Shown here in pieces: positions 34,648 through 44,318 of a stretch of 64,000 nt of DNA. Origin of the DNA: Bacteroidia bacterium (GTDB taxonomy: Bacteria; Bacteroidota; Bacteroidia; B-17B0; Aurantibacillaceae); assembly GCA_025362575.1 (NCBI GenBank), contig JANYIQ010000036.1, positions 1 to 64,000 of the forward strand, read 5' to 3'. Within the stretch, counting starts at the first letter, position 1. Each line of letters begins with the position of its first letter. Below the pieces are notes generated by a model, which saw only the letters and a program-made list of their open reading frames with translations, was not told the origin of the DNA and ran no database searches. The translations under genes were made by a program, and so were the position numbers.

Positions 34648-37600
34648 TTAAGCCTTTTCGAATTTCAAGAAAAATGTTGTACCCTCATTTTCAGAACTTT
34701 CAAACCATATCTCGCCCTTAAATGAATTCACAATGTTTTTAACCATGGCCAGGCCTAATCCCGTGCCTGTACTTTTAGTTGTGAAGTTTGGAGTGAATAT
34801 TCGTTCTTTCATATGATCCGCAATTCCGCAGCCGTTATCTTTTATAGTTACAAGAACAAAACCGGAACTATCACCTATCACGATGTCAATTTGTCCTTTC
34901 TTAGTTTCAGGAATGGATTGAACCGCATTCTTCAAAAGATTATTGAACACTCTTAAACATTGTTCTTTATCGGCGGTGACAAAAAAAGAATCTGAAGAAG
35001 AAGTAAAGGTGATCTGCATGCTCTCTTCGTTCTTAAATAATTGAATAGAAGTTAAAATAACCTCATTAAGATTTACCGATTGCAGAACTACCTTTGGCAT
35101 TTGGGCGAAATTAGAGAACTCCCCTGCAATGTGCGCCAAAGTATCAATTTGCTCAATGATAGAAGCGGAGACGCCTTTGAATTTTTCTTTAAAATCAACG
35201 CCATCCTCACCAACAATTCTTTGCAGATACTGCAGGTTCAGTTTCATCGGCGTCAACGGATTTTTAATTTCGTGCGCTACCTGTTTTGCCATTTCGCGCC
35301 ACGCACTTTCACGTTCCGATCTTGCCAGTAAACCTGCACTCTCTTCGAGTTTTAAAAGCATGTGATTGTATTCACCAACCAATTGTCCGATCTCGTCATT
35401 GGTTTGCCACAAAATAGGTTCGTTCTTTTTTGTGAACGAAATTTTAGCGAGCTGCTGCTGCACCATTCGGAGTGGTTTTGTAATGTAAGAGGTTACAATT
35501 AAACCCGTAAATAAACTCACAAGAAACAGAACTACATACACATTTAAAAGTGTGGTCAGATAATCCGACAACTCTTTTTCGAGTCCGCTTTGCCGCGCAA
35601 AATAAGGGAGGTTAACATAGCCCAGTAATTTTGCATCTGCATTATAAACCACGGTATAAAGCGATAAATAATTCAGTGAGCCAATATGATCATAAGTGCT
35701 AAAATAAGAGGACTGTTTCCTTTTAAAATTACCGATGGCCAGCGGATTCATGAACTGAGAACTTAATCCAAGATCAAATAATTGCTGGCGTGATGTTGCG
35801 TAAAGATTTCCCGAAATATCATATAAAGAAATATCTGAATTAAAAAGGCCGGCGTATTTTTTCAAAACATCTTCGGCATAAACCTTATTATTAGATTCTA
35901 ATTTTTGTGTGTTGAATAATAAAGGCCCAAGCTCATTGTTTATGCGCTGGGCACTTTCTGTTAACTGTTTCACGCGGTCTTCTTCAAATTTTTTACTCAC
36001 CAGACGAACCGAAAAAATTCCAACGGCCGATAAGGCAAAGAATAAAATGGAAACAATGAAGAACTGAATGCGGCGATTGAGCGAGAAAAACAAGACCACC
36101 TTATCAGACACGAGATAGAATCCAAAAAACAACAGCAAGCCCAGAACAGAATAAAATAAAAAGTAATAGGAATTTGTGGTGAAAAAATAGTTGAGGTCTT
36201 TTGTTTTGCCTGTTAATACTATAAGTGCGCCATCCTGTTCAAAAAAATGATGATCGTATTCCGGGTTCATGGATCCCAGTTTTTCCTTTGAAATAAAATT
36301 CAAAGGGTAATCGAAATCGCCGAAACTTGAATTCAATTTATTCTGTTTATAAATTGCATAAGGATATTTATTCTGCTTTTGCTGATTGCTTGGCAACAAT
36401 AATTCAGGGAAACTTCCAACGCTTGCTGATGTTTTGGGCTCCAATAAAGCATAAAGAACATGAGAAGGTTTTGCATCCGGTTTTTTATTGAAACTGATCT
36501 TGCCAACATATAAAGTGTTCTTTTTATGGCCTTCAATAAAGAAAAGATCATTACTGCTGAAACTGGGTATAGTAGTTGAATCTTTAATAAGCGCTTCAAA
36601 ATAATCGCTATTGCTTAAGATCGGATTTGAATTTTTGAAATCGGGCATGCATAAGGAATCGAAAATCACCAGCTGCAGATTGTATTTCTCGAAATAACCA
36701 TTAAAATACTGCTGCCTTATTTTTTGCTCCAACTCGGCATTGCCCGCCGGCAGCTGTTTTACGGCGGCATGAAGCACCTCATCCGAACTTATTTTTTTTG
36801 CAATTTTTCCGAATTCACTTTCTAAAAATGGATCAGTTCGGTCGGATAATTTATCGGATAGAGATCTTAGATTCTGATCTTCGTTAAGCGAATTGTATTT
36901 GGTAAATAACCAGGAAGTGATTATGGAGAACAAAAGGATCCGCAAACCAATACTAACAATGCTCCTGTTAAATTTAAAGTATCTTAATGCATAGGAGAAA
37001 ATGAAAAACACGGAGAACCAGATCGTTTCTTTTTTTGCAAAATGATGTTTCAGGAAAATAAAATAAGTTAATGCATAGATGATCGCAAAGGCCAGGAAAA
37101 TGATTTTTTTGTTCTTGTTCTCGTTTTCAAAATAAATGTTCAGCCATTTTTCAATGAGAATGGCGATCGAGAATCCGTAAAAAAACACAAGCCCTAAGCA
37201 CAAAAAACTTAAGGCATTCAAATTAAAAAAATTCAAAAACTCGAAGGAAATGGTTGAATTTTCGATCAAACTTTTTATGATCACGTTTAGTTCGAAGGCC
37301 AGAAAAATGAGCGTGAAGGCAAGAGCGCCAAGGCCAAGAAATTGTGTGGTAGTGCCTGAAAAACGAAATTCTGTTTTTTTATAAAACACAAATGCCCATA
37401 CAAAAAGCAGCAATACATTTAAGATCATATCACCTAAAAAATAATTAAAGAACGATTGACTGTTGGCATAAGTACTTACGTCATAAAGCGCTGTGTGATA
37501 TAGCAGATCCGGAAATTTAAACCAGATCATCAGCCAGCGCATTGCAAATAAAACTGCGCTCCCTAAAATAAAACGCTGTAAGGAAATGGTTTTGCTCAAA

Positions 37601-38289
37601 CTGAGCTTAACTCCAAAAAATAAGGCAATGACAAGTGAGAGAAAAAATAAACCCGTTGACCAGATGCTGAGTAAACTGCTTTTTACTCCCAACTCATCAC
37701 TTTCGGCAATTTCAAAAAGCGCCTTATCTTTTATGGAAGTAACTGAATTCGTTTTATTATTTATCGGATAAATTAATTTCGCTGAGGCAGGTAAGTTTAA
37801 CCATTCGGAAAAAGAATTATTCAAATAATTATTCTGAACATCAAATTCAGGTTTAATTAATATCAGCGCCAGGGTTTTCAGTTTTTTCTGTCGGCTCGCA
37901 AAATATTCGTACCAGCCATTTCGCAAATGCAAGATTCCATTTTCATCATTTATCTGCTTCTCTTTTATTTCAAGCGGGATCCGATTGGTGGTCCAGAATT
38001 TCAAAGTATCATCTTCAATAACATATAAAGCAATGTTTTCCTTATCACAGAGTTCTGTAATTGGACCTTCATAAAGATCGAAAAGCTTGTTGGGAGCGGT
38101 CTTCTGAAGCATCTGCCCCATCTCCGTCAGTTTCGTAATGGCTTTGTTTTCCTTTAACCTGAGGCTTTTTGTGGCTTTTTTGCTTAATTCAGAAGCAGAG
38201 TAATTATTGAGGTAATTCAGCAGGAAGGCCAATGCCAGAGCAATAACAGCCAGCGTAAACCCTACTTTACTATTTATTTTAGTCGACAT
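34648..38289 (-). CDS. Large multi-pass sensor histidine kinase
   Basis: The ATG at 38289 is used; frames from 38304 add five residues before it. Of ~1213 residues, the first ~800 hold a hydrophobic N-terminus with many membrane helices (for example around FLSLVIALFFGVKL and ALAFTLIFLAFELNV) and large extracytoplasmic parts, a sensor layout unlike classic one-loop kinases. Near residue 945 a HAMP-like linker (YITKPLRMVQQQLAKI) follows the last helix. The H-box is QVAHEIKNPLTPMK with His1006, the N-box FNNLLKNAVQSIPE and the G-boxes DNGCGIADHM and STGTGLGLAMVKNI. No response regulator is adjacent, so the partner is unknown. Confidence 0.9.
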   Translation of the reverse strand: MSTKINSKVGFTLAVIALALAFLLNYLNNYSASELSKKATKSLRLKENKAITKLTEMGQMLQKTAPNKLFDLYEGPITELCDKENIALYVIEDDTLKFWTTNRIPLEIKEKQINDENGILHLRNGWYEYFASRQKKLKTLALILIKPEFDVQNNYLNNSFSEWLNLPASAKLIYPINNKTNSVTSIKDKALFEIAESDELGVKSSLLSIWSTGLFFLSLVIALFFGVKLSLSKTISLQRFILGSAVLFAMRWLMIWFKFPDLLYHTALYDVSTYANSQSFFNYFLGDMILNVLLLFVWAFVFYKKTEFRFSGTTTQFLGLGALAFTLIFLAFELNVIIKSLIENSTISFEFLNFFNLNALSFLCLGLVFFYGFSIAILIEKWLNIYFENENKNKKIIFLAFAIIYALTYFIFLKHHFAKKETIWFSVFFIFSYALRYFKFNRSIVSIGLRILLFSIITSWLFTKYNSLNEDQNLRSLSDKLSDRTDPFLESEFGKIAKKISSDEVLHAAVKQLPAGNAELEQKIRQQYFNGYFEKYNLQLVIFDSLCMPDFKNSNPILSNSDYFEALIKDSTTIPSFSSNDLFFIEGHKKNTLYVGKISFNKKPDAKPSHVLYALLEPKTSASVGSFPELLLPSNQQKQNKYPYAIYKQNKLNSSFGDFDYPLNFISKEKLGSMNPEYDHHFFEQDGALIVLTGKTKDLNYFFTTNSYYFLFYSVLGLLLFFGFYLVSDKVVLFFSLNRRIQFFIVSILFFALSAVGIFSVRLVSKKFEEDRVKQLTESAQRINNELGPLLFNTQKLESNNKVYAEDVLKKYAGLFNSDISLYDISGNLYATSRQQLFDLGLSSQFMNPLAIGNFKRKQSSYFSTYDHIGSLNYLSLYTVVYNADAKLLGYVNLPYFARQSGLEKELSDYLTTLLNVYVVLFLVSLFTGLIVTSYITKPLRMVQQQLAKISFTKKNEPILWQTNDEIGQLVGEYNHMLLKLEESAGLLARSERESAWREMAKQVAHEIKNPLTPMKLNLQYLQRIVGEDGVDFKEKFKGVSASIIEQIDTLAHIAGEFSNFAQMPKVVLQSVNLNEVILTSIQLFKNEESMQITFTSSSDSFFVTADKEQCLRVFNNLLKNAVQSIPETKKGQIDIVIGDSSGFVLVTIKDNGCGIADHMKERIFTPNFTTKSTGTGLGLAMVKNIVNSFKGEIWFESSENEGTTFFLKFEKA

Positions 38290-38297
38290 TAAATACA

Positions 38298-38319
38298 AAA
38301 GCAATTTAGGTAATTTTCT
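38298..38319. repeat. 22-base direct repeat, copy 1
   Basis: AAAGCAATTTAGGTAATTTTCT sits nine bases upstream of the histidine kinase ATG and recurs at 38519-38540, exactly 221 bases further, in the same orientation. The two copies frame the intergenic region between divergent genes. Confidence 0.7.
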
Positions 38320-38518
38320 CTGAATAAGGCCCTTTCTTTACCGAAATTGAACCTTGAATGCCTACAGGTGTATCAGCTAACAGGCACCGTAACAAATGCG
38401 TTGGTAAGAAAAGCTTAATAATGCGCCGGCTTTGGTATTTGAATGGTTTTACAAGTGAATTTTGCTCAAAAACCGCATAAAACCTGCTAATTCGTCTGCT
38501 TTTTTAACTTTTTATGCT

Positions 38519-38540
38519 AAAGCAATTTAGGTAATTTTCT
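38519..38540. repeat. 22-base direct repeat, copy 2
   Basis: The second copy of AAAGCAATTTAGGTAATTTTCT lies 39 bases upstream of the TMTC-like gene, next to a TATATTTG (-7-like) element at 38550-38557. No terminal inverted repeats were seen between the copies, so a simple insertion with target duplication is not proven. Confidence 0.7.
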
Positions 38541-38578
38541 TGAAATAATTATATTTGTAACTCGATTAAAAAACAATT

Positions 38579-40978
38579 ATGGCCAAACAAACAAAAAGCA
38601 CTGCAAAACAACCGCAACTCCTTGAGTTAAAAAATACATTCAAATATTTTCCATTCATAAACCAAAGGCAACCGATCATTGTTTTAGCCATGATCGGCCT
38701 GATATTTTATTGTACCACCCTTTACAACGAATATGCACTCGATGACGGGATCATTATTCACCAAAATGACCACGTAATTAAAGGTATTGCCGGTATTAAA
38801 GGCATTATGACCAAAGATGCTTACGAGAGTTTTTACAGAAGGATGAATGCTACCGACCAATTAGCCGGTGGTCGTTACCGTCCTTTATCTGTAGTTAGTT
38901 TTGCCATAGAGCAAGAGTTCATTGGTGCTTACCCCAGCAATGGTCTGTATCCCGCTAAAACGGGGCCCGGCAATTTTAACTGCTGGGATCTGAATCAGAA
39001 CGATAAGAACGACCCTGAAGAAGATCTTAACGAAGACGGTGTTTTCAACGAGGTAGATTGTCAGGTAAAAGGAGCGTTCTTACGCCACTTTAACAATATG
39101 TGGACCTACGTATTGGGTTGTATCTTCTTATACCTTGTATTTAGAAATCACATGTTCAGGGAAAATCAGGACATGGCTTTTTTATCGGCGCTGATCTTCC
39201 TAACACATCCACTGCATACAGAAGCCATTGCCAACGTAAAAAGCCGGGATGAGATCTTCTCACTCATATTCATTTCACTCACCTTTCTCTATTGTTTCCG
39301 CTACATTCAATCCAAAAAATTCAGCCATTTATTCTGGTCTGCGTTTATGTTCTTATTGGCGCTACTTTCAAAAGAGTACGCCTTGGTATTATTAGGATTA
39401 ATTCCATTGGCCTTTTACATTTTCAACAAGATCGATTTCGATTTCAAGGCACTTGCTCCTCCAACCATTACTTTCATGATCATTGCTGTTTTGATGGTGG
39501 TACTGAAGTATAAAAAAATATCGTATGGCATAATGCCATTCATATACATGGGTATTGCGGCCTTTGCTATGGGAAAAACCTTGAAGCGAAAAGATCTGAA
39601 TACATTAATGATCTGGTTATTCGGTTCGTTCTTGCTTTATCTTGGCATGCGTTTAAATGCGGTGATCCTGAAACCGGGCGTGCCGGATACGGAGATCTTA
39701 AATAACCCTTATTTATTAGCAAATGGCGAAGAACGCTTTTGTTCTAAAGGTTATGTGTTATTGCATTACCTAAAACTTTGCTGGTTGCCGCATCCATTAT
39801 CATCTGATTATTCTTACCGTTCTATTTTATACCGCCATTTTACGGATTGGGATTTTCTTCTTTCTGTAGTGCTTCACATTGCATTGGTAATTGCAGGATT
39901 TAAACTTTGTTTGAAGCGTCACGTGCTTGGTTTTGCAATTGCTACTTACATTGCTTTCTTATTAATGATCGGTAACGTGTTAATGGACATTGGTGCTACA
40001 ATGGGTGAACGTTTATTGTTCCACTCCACCATTGGTTTTGCCATTGCACTGGCCTGGTTAATATTGAACGGGTTTGAAAAGCTTACCAGTATCAGCTTCA
40101 ATGTTCGTAAAATTGCATTATTCAGCATGCTGAGCGTTGTCGTTTTTTTATATGGATGCAAAGCTTGGGAAAGAAACTGGGATTGGAAAAATGACATTAC
40201 TTTATTTATTAAAGACGTTAACATTATGCCAAACTCGGTGCTTGTATTAGGAAATGCAGGTGCGCGTTGGATCGATCTTTGCGACACTAAATTCTTTAAC
40301 AAACTTCCCGGCGAACAGGCTTTATTGCCTTTCAGTACTTACGAAGATAAAATGTTAGAGTATAAAGTTATTGACCGTGAGTTGCAGGATGGTATTCATA
40401 CCAAAGATAGTATCACAGAACCTATCGAAGGCGAATTCACCAATCCACAAAAATTAACACCACGCGAAAGAAGTTTATACAAAGGCATCGGCTACCTGAA
40501 ACATGCCGTTGCATTGCACCCGCGTTACGTGAACGGTTATCTGAATTTAGGATTGGCATATTACAAATTGAATCGCGACAGAGAATCCTTGTATTATTGG
40601 AAGCATGCAGAAAAATTATATCCAAATAATCCTTACTTAAAGAATTATTACATTGTATTCTACAACGCACTATTGCAGCGCGGTTATCAGAAAGCTCAAC
40701 GTGGCCGTCCGGATAGCGCCGCTTATGAATTAAATAAGTGCATCATATTAGATCGTTACAATCCTGAAGGATGGTACAATTTAGGTGGCTCTTATTTTAA
40801 CATGGGTAAATTCAAAAAAGCACAATTCTGCTGGAAAGAAGCATTGAAGCTTAATCCGAATCACCCTCAGGCATTACAGGGCATAAGAAACATTACACCT
40901 CAAATGCTTGGAGAAAATCCACCTACCGTTGTAATTGCACCGGGAAGTGTAAAACCATCGCCGATCAAAAAGAATTAA
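38579..40978 (+). CDS. TMTC-like membrane protein with TPR repeats
   Basis: The 799-residue protein has about ten membrane helices followed by C-terminal TPRs. The luminal-side motif THPLHTEAIANVKSRDEI resembles the conserved HTEAV-NV-R segment of TMTC-type putative O-mannosyltransferases. The TPR part has YVNGYLNLGLAYYKLNRD and PEGWYNLGGSYFNMGKFKKA. Between helices 1 and 2 is an acidic insert NQNDKNDPEEDLNEDGVFN whose DLNEDGVFNEVD fits a calcium-binding (EF-hand/dockerin-like) loop. It may glycosylate exported proteins, but the family is not biochemically settled in bacteria. It leads a four-gene run. Confidence 0.82.
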   Translation: MAKQTKSTAKQPQLLELKNTFKYFPFINQRQPIIVLAMIGLIFYCTTLYNEYALDDGIIIHQNDHVIKGIAGIKGIMTKDAYESFYRRMNATDQLAGGRYRPLSVVSFAIEQEFIGAYPSNGLYPAKTGPGNFNCWDLNQNDKNDPEEDLNEDGVFNEVDCQVKGAFLRHFNNMWTYVLGCIFLYLVFRNHMFRENQDMAFLSALIFLTHPLHTEAIANVKSRDEIFSLIFISLTFLYCFRYIQSKKFSHLFWSAFMFLLALLSKEYALVLLGLIPLAFYIFNKIDFDFKALAPPTITFMIIAVLMVVLKYKKISYGIMPFIYMGIAAFAMGKTLKRKDLNTLMIWLFGSFLLYLGMRLNAVILKPGVPDTEILNNPYLLANGEERFCSKGYVLLHYLKLCWLPHPLSSDYSYRSILYRHFTDWDFLLSVVLHIALVIAGFKLCLKRHVLGFAIATYIAFLLMIGNVLMDIGATMGERLLFHSTIGFAIALAWLILNGFEKLTSISFNVRKIALFSMLSVVVFLYGCKAWERNWDWKNDITLFIKDVNIMPNSVLVLGNAGARWIDLCDTKFFNKLPGEQALLPFSTYEDKMLEYKVIDRELQDGIHTKDSITEPIEGEFTNPQKLTPRERSLYKGIGYLKHAVALHPRYVNGYLNLGLAYYKLNRDRESLYYWKHAEKLYPNNPYLKNYYIVFYNALLQRGYQKAQRGRPDSAAYELNKCIILDRYNPEGWYNLGGSYFNMGKFKKAQFCWKEALKLNPNHPQALQGIRNITPQMLGENPPTVVIAPGSVKPSPIKKN

Positions 40979-40981
40979 TTT

Positions 40982-41383
40982 TTGAATAAGGCTGCCGGCA
41001 TAATTTGTTTTTTTGTGTGTTTTGTTTTTAATGGCAAAGCGCAAAACCCAATAAATGCCGACACCATAGGTTTAAAAACAATTAGTGATAATGTTTATAA
41101 TAAACCGTTATTCAACGATAGTTTGGCAAGCAGTTTTGTAATTGTAATAAAAAAAGAAGTTAAAGCCCACAGGCATGTCAACCACACCGAACACGTTGTG
41201 GTTTTGGCAGGAACAGGAGAAATGAAATTGGGCGATAAACAATTTGAAATAAAAAAAGGAGATGTGATCTTAATTCCAAAGAACACTATTCACTCCGTAA
41301 AAACAATAAGTAAAGAACCGTTGAAAGTGTTAAGTCTACAGGCACCGTATTTTGACGGCAAAGACCGCATCTTCATTCAATAA
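40982..41383 (+). CDS. Small exported cupin-domain protein
   Basis: The start is TTG at 40982, three bases after the TMTC-like stop and in the same frame; there is no ATG in a sensible place. The N-terminus is a signal peptide ending NGKAQ. The cupin barrel has RHVNHTEHVVVLAGTGEMKL (His-rich metal site) and ILIPKNTIHSVKTI. Cupins of this type are often metal-dependent sugar or thiol enzymes; function is not fixed. It ends five bases before the next gene. Confidence 0.75.
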   Translation: MNKAAGIICFFVCFVFNGKAQNPINADTIGLKTISDNVYNKPLFNDSLASSFVIVIKKEVKAHRHVNHTEHVVVLAGTGEMKLGDKQFEIKKGDVILIPKNTIHSVKTISKEPLKVLSLQAPYFDGKDRIFIQ

Positions 41384-41388
41384 GATCT

Positions 41389-43503
41389 ATGAAAAAAATT
41401 CTCAGCATACTTTTAATTGTTTTGTTTGGCTCCATAAAAGCTCAGGTTTTGTTCAGCGATGCTTATGGCATGTATACTCTTCAGGATTATACTACCACTA
41501 CTTCTACAACAACTTATTCTACAGTTAATACGGCATCCTATACCATACTTAACGACGGATTAAAAAATAATGTTGGATCAACCAACGCCCCTAACAAACC
41601 TTTTAATGTGCCCGCTTTAAAAACTACCGGCTGGGCAATTTCGTACAACGCCATTGAGAACGATACATTTTTAGTTTCCACATCATGGCTCGATACTTCG
41701 GCGGCTGTTAATCGCTGGATAGTTACTCCGTTGATCAGCACCATTACTGCTAGTACTGTTTTGTCGTGGGAAGCGATGTCGCCCGACCCGAATTACCGCG
41801 ATGGTTATGAGGTTTATGTTACCAACAATACAGGAACTTTAACGCCTTCCAGTTTTTCAATTAGCGATCGTATTTTTTCAATTAGCGATGGGAATACCGC
41901 AGGTGGCGGTGAACAAAGCACATGGACCAAACACGGAATTTCGCTTGCCATGTATGCCGGACAAAATTTACGCATTGCATTCAGAAACACATCCAAGAAC
42001 ATGTATCAGCTTTGGATAGATGATGTAGTTTTAGAAAACGTTGTCAACTCAACAGATGCTGAGATCACATTAACACAACCTCCAATTAATAAATACAACA
42101 AAATTAATACGCCGGCTAATGTAAGCTGTCACATAACCAACAGAGGTTATAACAATATTAATAGCATTACCTTGAACTACATGATCAGCGGCATCGCTAA
42201 TCAGCTGGAAGCATTCAGCGCATCTGTTCCGGTCAGCATGTATGGCTCTAAAGATTTTATTTTTAGTGTTCCATACAGCATAAGTACACCCGGTTATTAT
42301 AAAATAAAAATGTGGGTAAGTTATGTGAATGGCCTTGTTGATCAAAATCATCTGAACGATACTACGAGTAGTTTTGTAAGCATAATGAGTTCGGCGCCTC
42401 CTAAAACAGTAATGGTTGAGCAATTCACAAGTGCGTTTGATGGTTATGGTCCGGATGGGCAGGATAAATTAAATGCACTCATCACTCCATCGGTAGTTGT
42501 TGTAAATGTTCACGATGGTGATTCATTAAAGATCTCTTCCGTTTCGAGTTTGATCTCAACCTATCGCAAGACTACCACAACCGCCTGCGTTGATCGTAAT
42601 TATTTTTACGACATCAGTTCAGTGCCTGTTGACAAATCTTCATATGCTTCTAAGATCAATCAGCGCTTAACGGCAGTCGTGCCGGCAAGCGTGAGTATCA
42701 TCAATAAAGTTTATACATCATCAACACGCGTACTGACCTTTACAGTTAAAGCAGATTTTATTGGCGAAGTGAAAGGTGACTTTCGCATCAATGCCTGTTT
42801 AACAGAGAACAATGTTTACGGTCCTTCGGGAGATGCAACTTATAACGGTTGGAATCAATTAAGTTTCATGTACAACATTCCTTGGTCGCAATATTTCCAG
42901 CAAGGTAATTTTTACGGTCCTGCCAATGGCTACGTTATTGATGCTTTCCGTTACAAGCATCAGTGGGTGCTGGATGCTTCTTTAGATGGATCTTTTGGTT
43001 TATCGGGCGGACCGATACCACTAACGGGCGGCACACAAGGACAATCGTATACAAAATCATACTCCTACACAGTTCCTGCTGCTCCTGTTTCATCGGCTGA
43101 TACCTTCAGATACAATGCTGATAATATGTATATAGTTGGTTATGTGGCCGAATACAGCATTAATAAAATTTATAGAACTGTTTTAAATTGCGCGCAGGAC
43201 AAAGTAACTTCGAATTCAGAACTTATCACAGTTAAAGAACTTAGTGTTGAAAATAATTTGTTCCAGTTATATCCTAATCCAAGTTATGGAGCGATCAGTA
43301 TTTTAATCCCTGAAAAAAGTTTTAAGAATGCTCCGATCATTAAGGTAATAGATATTTTAGGTAAAGAAGTTTATGTTCAGCAAACCGATTTTAATTTTGG
43401 GTTACTCCAGTTAAACCTCAATCATTTGGCGAACGGAACTTATTACATTAAACTCGAAGACGGGAACTCGAGCAGTTTAAAAAAATTAATCATTGCCAAA
43501 TGA
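41389..43503 (+). CDS. Large T9SS-secreted protein with Omp28-like domain
   Basis: The 704-residue protein has a signal peptide (MKKILSILLIVLFGSIKAQ). The N-terminal ~190 residues look like a cleaved-adhesin/choice-of-anchor beta-sandwich (ETWDLSSA-like ISLAMYAGQNLRIAFRN and QLWIDDVVLENV). Next is a CARDB-like segment. An Omp28/thioredoxin-like segment begins PKTVMVEQFTSAFDGYGPDG. The last ~75 residues are a T9SS type A sorting domain (LYPNPSYGAISI to LKKLIIAK). It should end up on or outside the cell surface. It is co-transcribed with the genes on both sides. Confidence 0.85.
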   Translation: MKKILSILLIVLFGSIKAQVLFSDAYGMYTLQDYTTTTSTTTYSTVNTASYTILNDGLKNNVGSTNAPNKPFNVPALKTTGWAISYNAIENDTFLVSTSWLDTSAAVNRWIVTPLISTITASTVLSWEAMSPDPNYRDGYEVYVTNNTGTLTPSSFSISDRIFSISDGNTAGGGEQSTWTKHGISLAMYAGQNLRIAFRNTSKNMYQLWIDDVVLENVVNSTDAEITLTQPPINKYNKINTPANVSCHITNRGYNNINSITLNYMISGIANQLEAFSASVPVSMYGSKDFIFSVPYSISTPGYYKIKMWVSYVNGLVDQNHLNDTTSSFVSIMSSAPPKTVMVEQFTSAFDGYGPDGQDKLNALITPSVVVVNVHDGDSLKISSVSSLISTYRKTTTTACVDRNYFYDISSVPVDKSSYASKINQRLTAVVPASVSIINKVYTSSTRVLTFTVKADFIGEVKGDFRINACLTENNVYGPSGDATYNGWNQLSFMYNIPWSQYFQQGNFYGPANGYVIDAFRYKHQWVLDASLDGSFGLSGGPIPLTGGTQGQSYTKSYSYTVPAAPVSSADTFRYNADNMYIVGYVAEYSINKIYRTVLNCAQDKVTSNSELITVKELSVENNLFQLYPNPSYGAISILIPEKSFKNAPIIKVIDILGKEVYVQQTDFNFGLLQLNLNHLANGTYYIKLEDGNSSSLKKLIIAK

Positions 43504-43934
43504 TGCAAGCCATAAAATATGGTGTTGAACTTTCTTCCTGCAACCACAACGATCTTATTACAGTAAAGAACTGCATTGCGAAACTTTGTTTGGATGACAA
43601 TTCTTTAAGCGAAGAACAGTTTGTTGTAGCTAAATATAAGCAGGAGATCTTTGGATTTGGAAGGCTAAGAACTTATGAGGATTGCCAGGAACTTTGCTCA
43701 TTAGGTCTAATTGAACCGGAGAGGATGAAAGGAATTGGCAGGCTTTTGACCCATGAACTGATACAAAAAAGTGATAAGCCTTTATTTGTGGTGACTGTAA
43801 TTCCCGATTTCTTTGAAAAGTTCAGTTTTGAGGCGGTTGGCTCGTATCCCATGGTAATTGGGCAAAAAATGGAATATTGCATTGGCAGTTTATGGGTTCC
43901 GGAGCCCTATGTGGCCATGAAACTGGTGAAATAA
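43500..43934 (+). CDS. GNAT-family N-acetyltransferase
   Basis: The 144-residue protein has the GNAT core: VVAKYKQEIFGFGRLRTY (substrate strand), LCSLGLIEPERMKGIGRLLTHELI with the acetyl-CoA-binding RxxGxG variant MKGIGRL, and the late FFEKFSFEAVGSYP. Its substrate is unknown. The ATG overlaps the previous stop (ATGATG at 43500), so it is coupled. It ends 65 bases before tRNA-Leu. Confidence 0.8.
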   Translation: MMQAIKYGVELSSCNHNDLITVKNCIAKLCLDDNSLSEEQFVVAKYKQEIFGFGRLRTYEDCQELCSLGLIEPERMKGIGRLLTHELIQKSDKPLFVVTVIPDFFEKFSFEAVGSYPMVIGQKMEYCIGSLWVPEPYVAMKLVK

Positions 43935-43953
43935 GGAATTAAAAAGAGATTCG

Positions 43954-43982
43954 TTTGATTTAGTAAAAATTTCGTAGATTTG
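43954..43982 (+). promoter_or_regulatory. Promoter of tRNA-Leu(UAG)
   Basis: TTTG at 43954-43957 and TAGATTTG at 43975-43982 are separated by 17 bases. This is a near-perfect Bacteroidota TTTG/TAnnTTTG promoter, 18 bases before the mature tRNA. Confidence 0.75.
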
Positions 43983-44000
43983 TCCACCAATTTTTAAAAT

Positions 44001-44082
44001 GCGGATGTGGCGTAATTGGTAGCCGCGCCAGACTTAGGATCTGGTGCCGTAAGGCGTGGGGGTTCGAGTCCCTTCATCCGTA
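44001..44082 (+). tRNA. tRNA-Leu (anticodon UAG)
   Basis: The gene folds as a class II tRNA. The acceptor stem is GCGGATG with CATCCGT (one G-U at the end), the anticodon stem is CCAGA/TCTGG with loop CTTAGGA giving anticodon UAG, and the long variable arm (TGCCGTAAGGCGTG) is typical of Leu. The T-loop is TTCGAGT. It is 82 bases with discriminator A and no encoded CCA. It is followed directly by a terminator whose sequence is duplicated 2.6 kb downstream. Confidence 0.97.
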
Positions 44083-44090
44083 CTAACAGG

Positions 44091-44127
44091 AAAACCCCTG
44101 ATAAAGTCTTATTTATCAGGGGTTTTT
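44091..44127 (+). terminator. tRNA-Leu terminator, within left copy of a direct repeat
   Basis: AAAACCCCTGATAAA and TTTATCAGGGGTTTTT form a perfect hairpin with loop GTCTTA and a T-run. It lies eight bases past the tRNA. The sequence from here to TGTTCGAG at 44188 (98 bases) recurs in slightly shorter form at 46705-46788. Confidence 0.9.
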
Positions 44128-44188
44128 GGTTCGATAAAGTATCGTTAAAAACACAAAACCCTTTATTTTCAAGCAGTACTTGTTCGAG
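44091..44188 (+). repeat. Direct repeat (att-like), left copy
   Basis: Terminator plus about 60 further bases, including CTTTATTTTCAAGCAGT and TTGTTCGAG, match 46705-46788 (TTTATTTTCAACCAGT and TTGTTCGAG). The main difference is about 14 extra bases in this copy. Repeats bracketing a unit next to a tRNA gene suggest an integration scar. Confidence 0.65.
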
Positions 44189-44318
44189 TTCTCCAAGGTT
44201 AAATTTAAAAATTGTATTTTCGAGATAGTTAAGAAAGTACAAAATTGAGCTGGTGTTAGCTGCAACCATTGCGAAACCCGAACCAACTTTGTAACGAAAC
44301 GAAATTGGCAAAAAACAA

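Noticed and set aside
38320-38518. Possible insertion element between the two 22-base repeats
   Set aside because: No terminal inverted repeats or transposase fragment were found between the copies, so the call was kept to direct repeats only.
43994-44311. 105-codon minus-strand frame over tRNA-Leu
   Set aside because: It runs through the tRNA and its terminator, which are clearly structural RNA and hairpin; its coding look is accidental.
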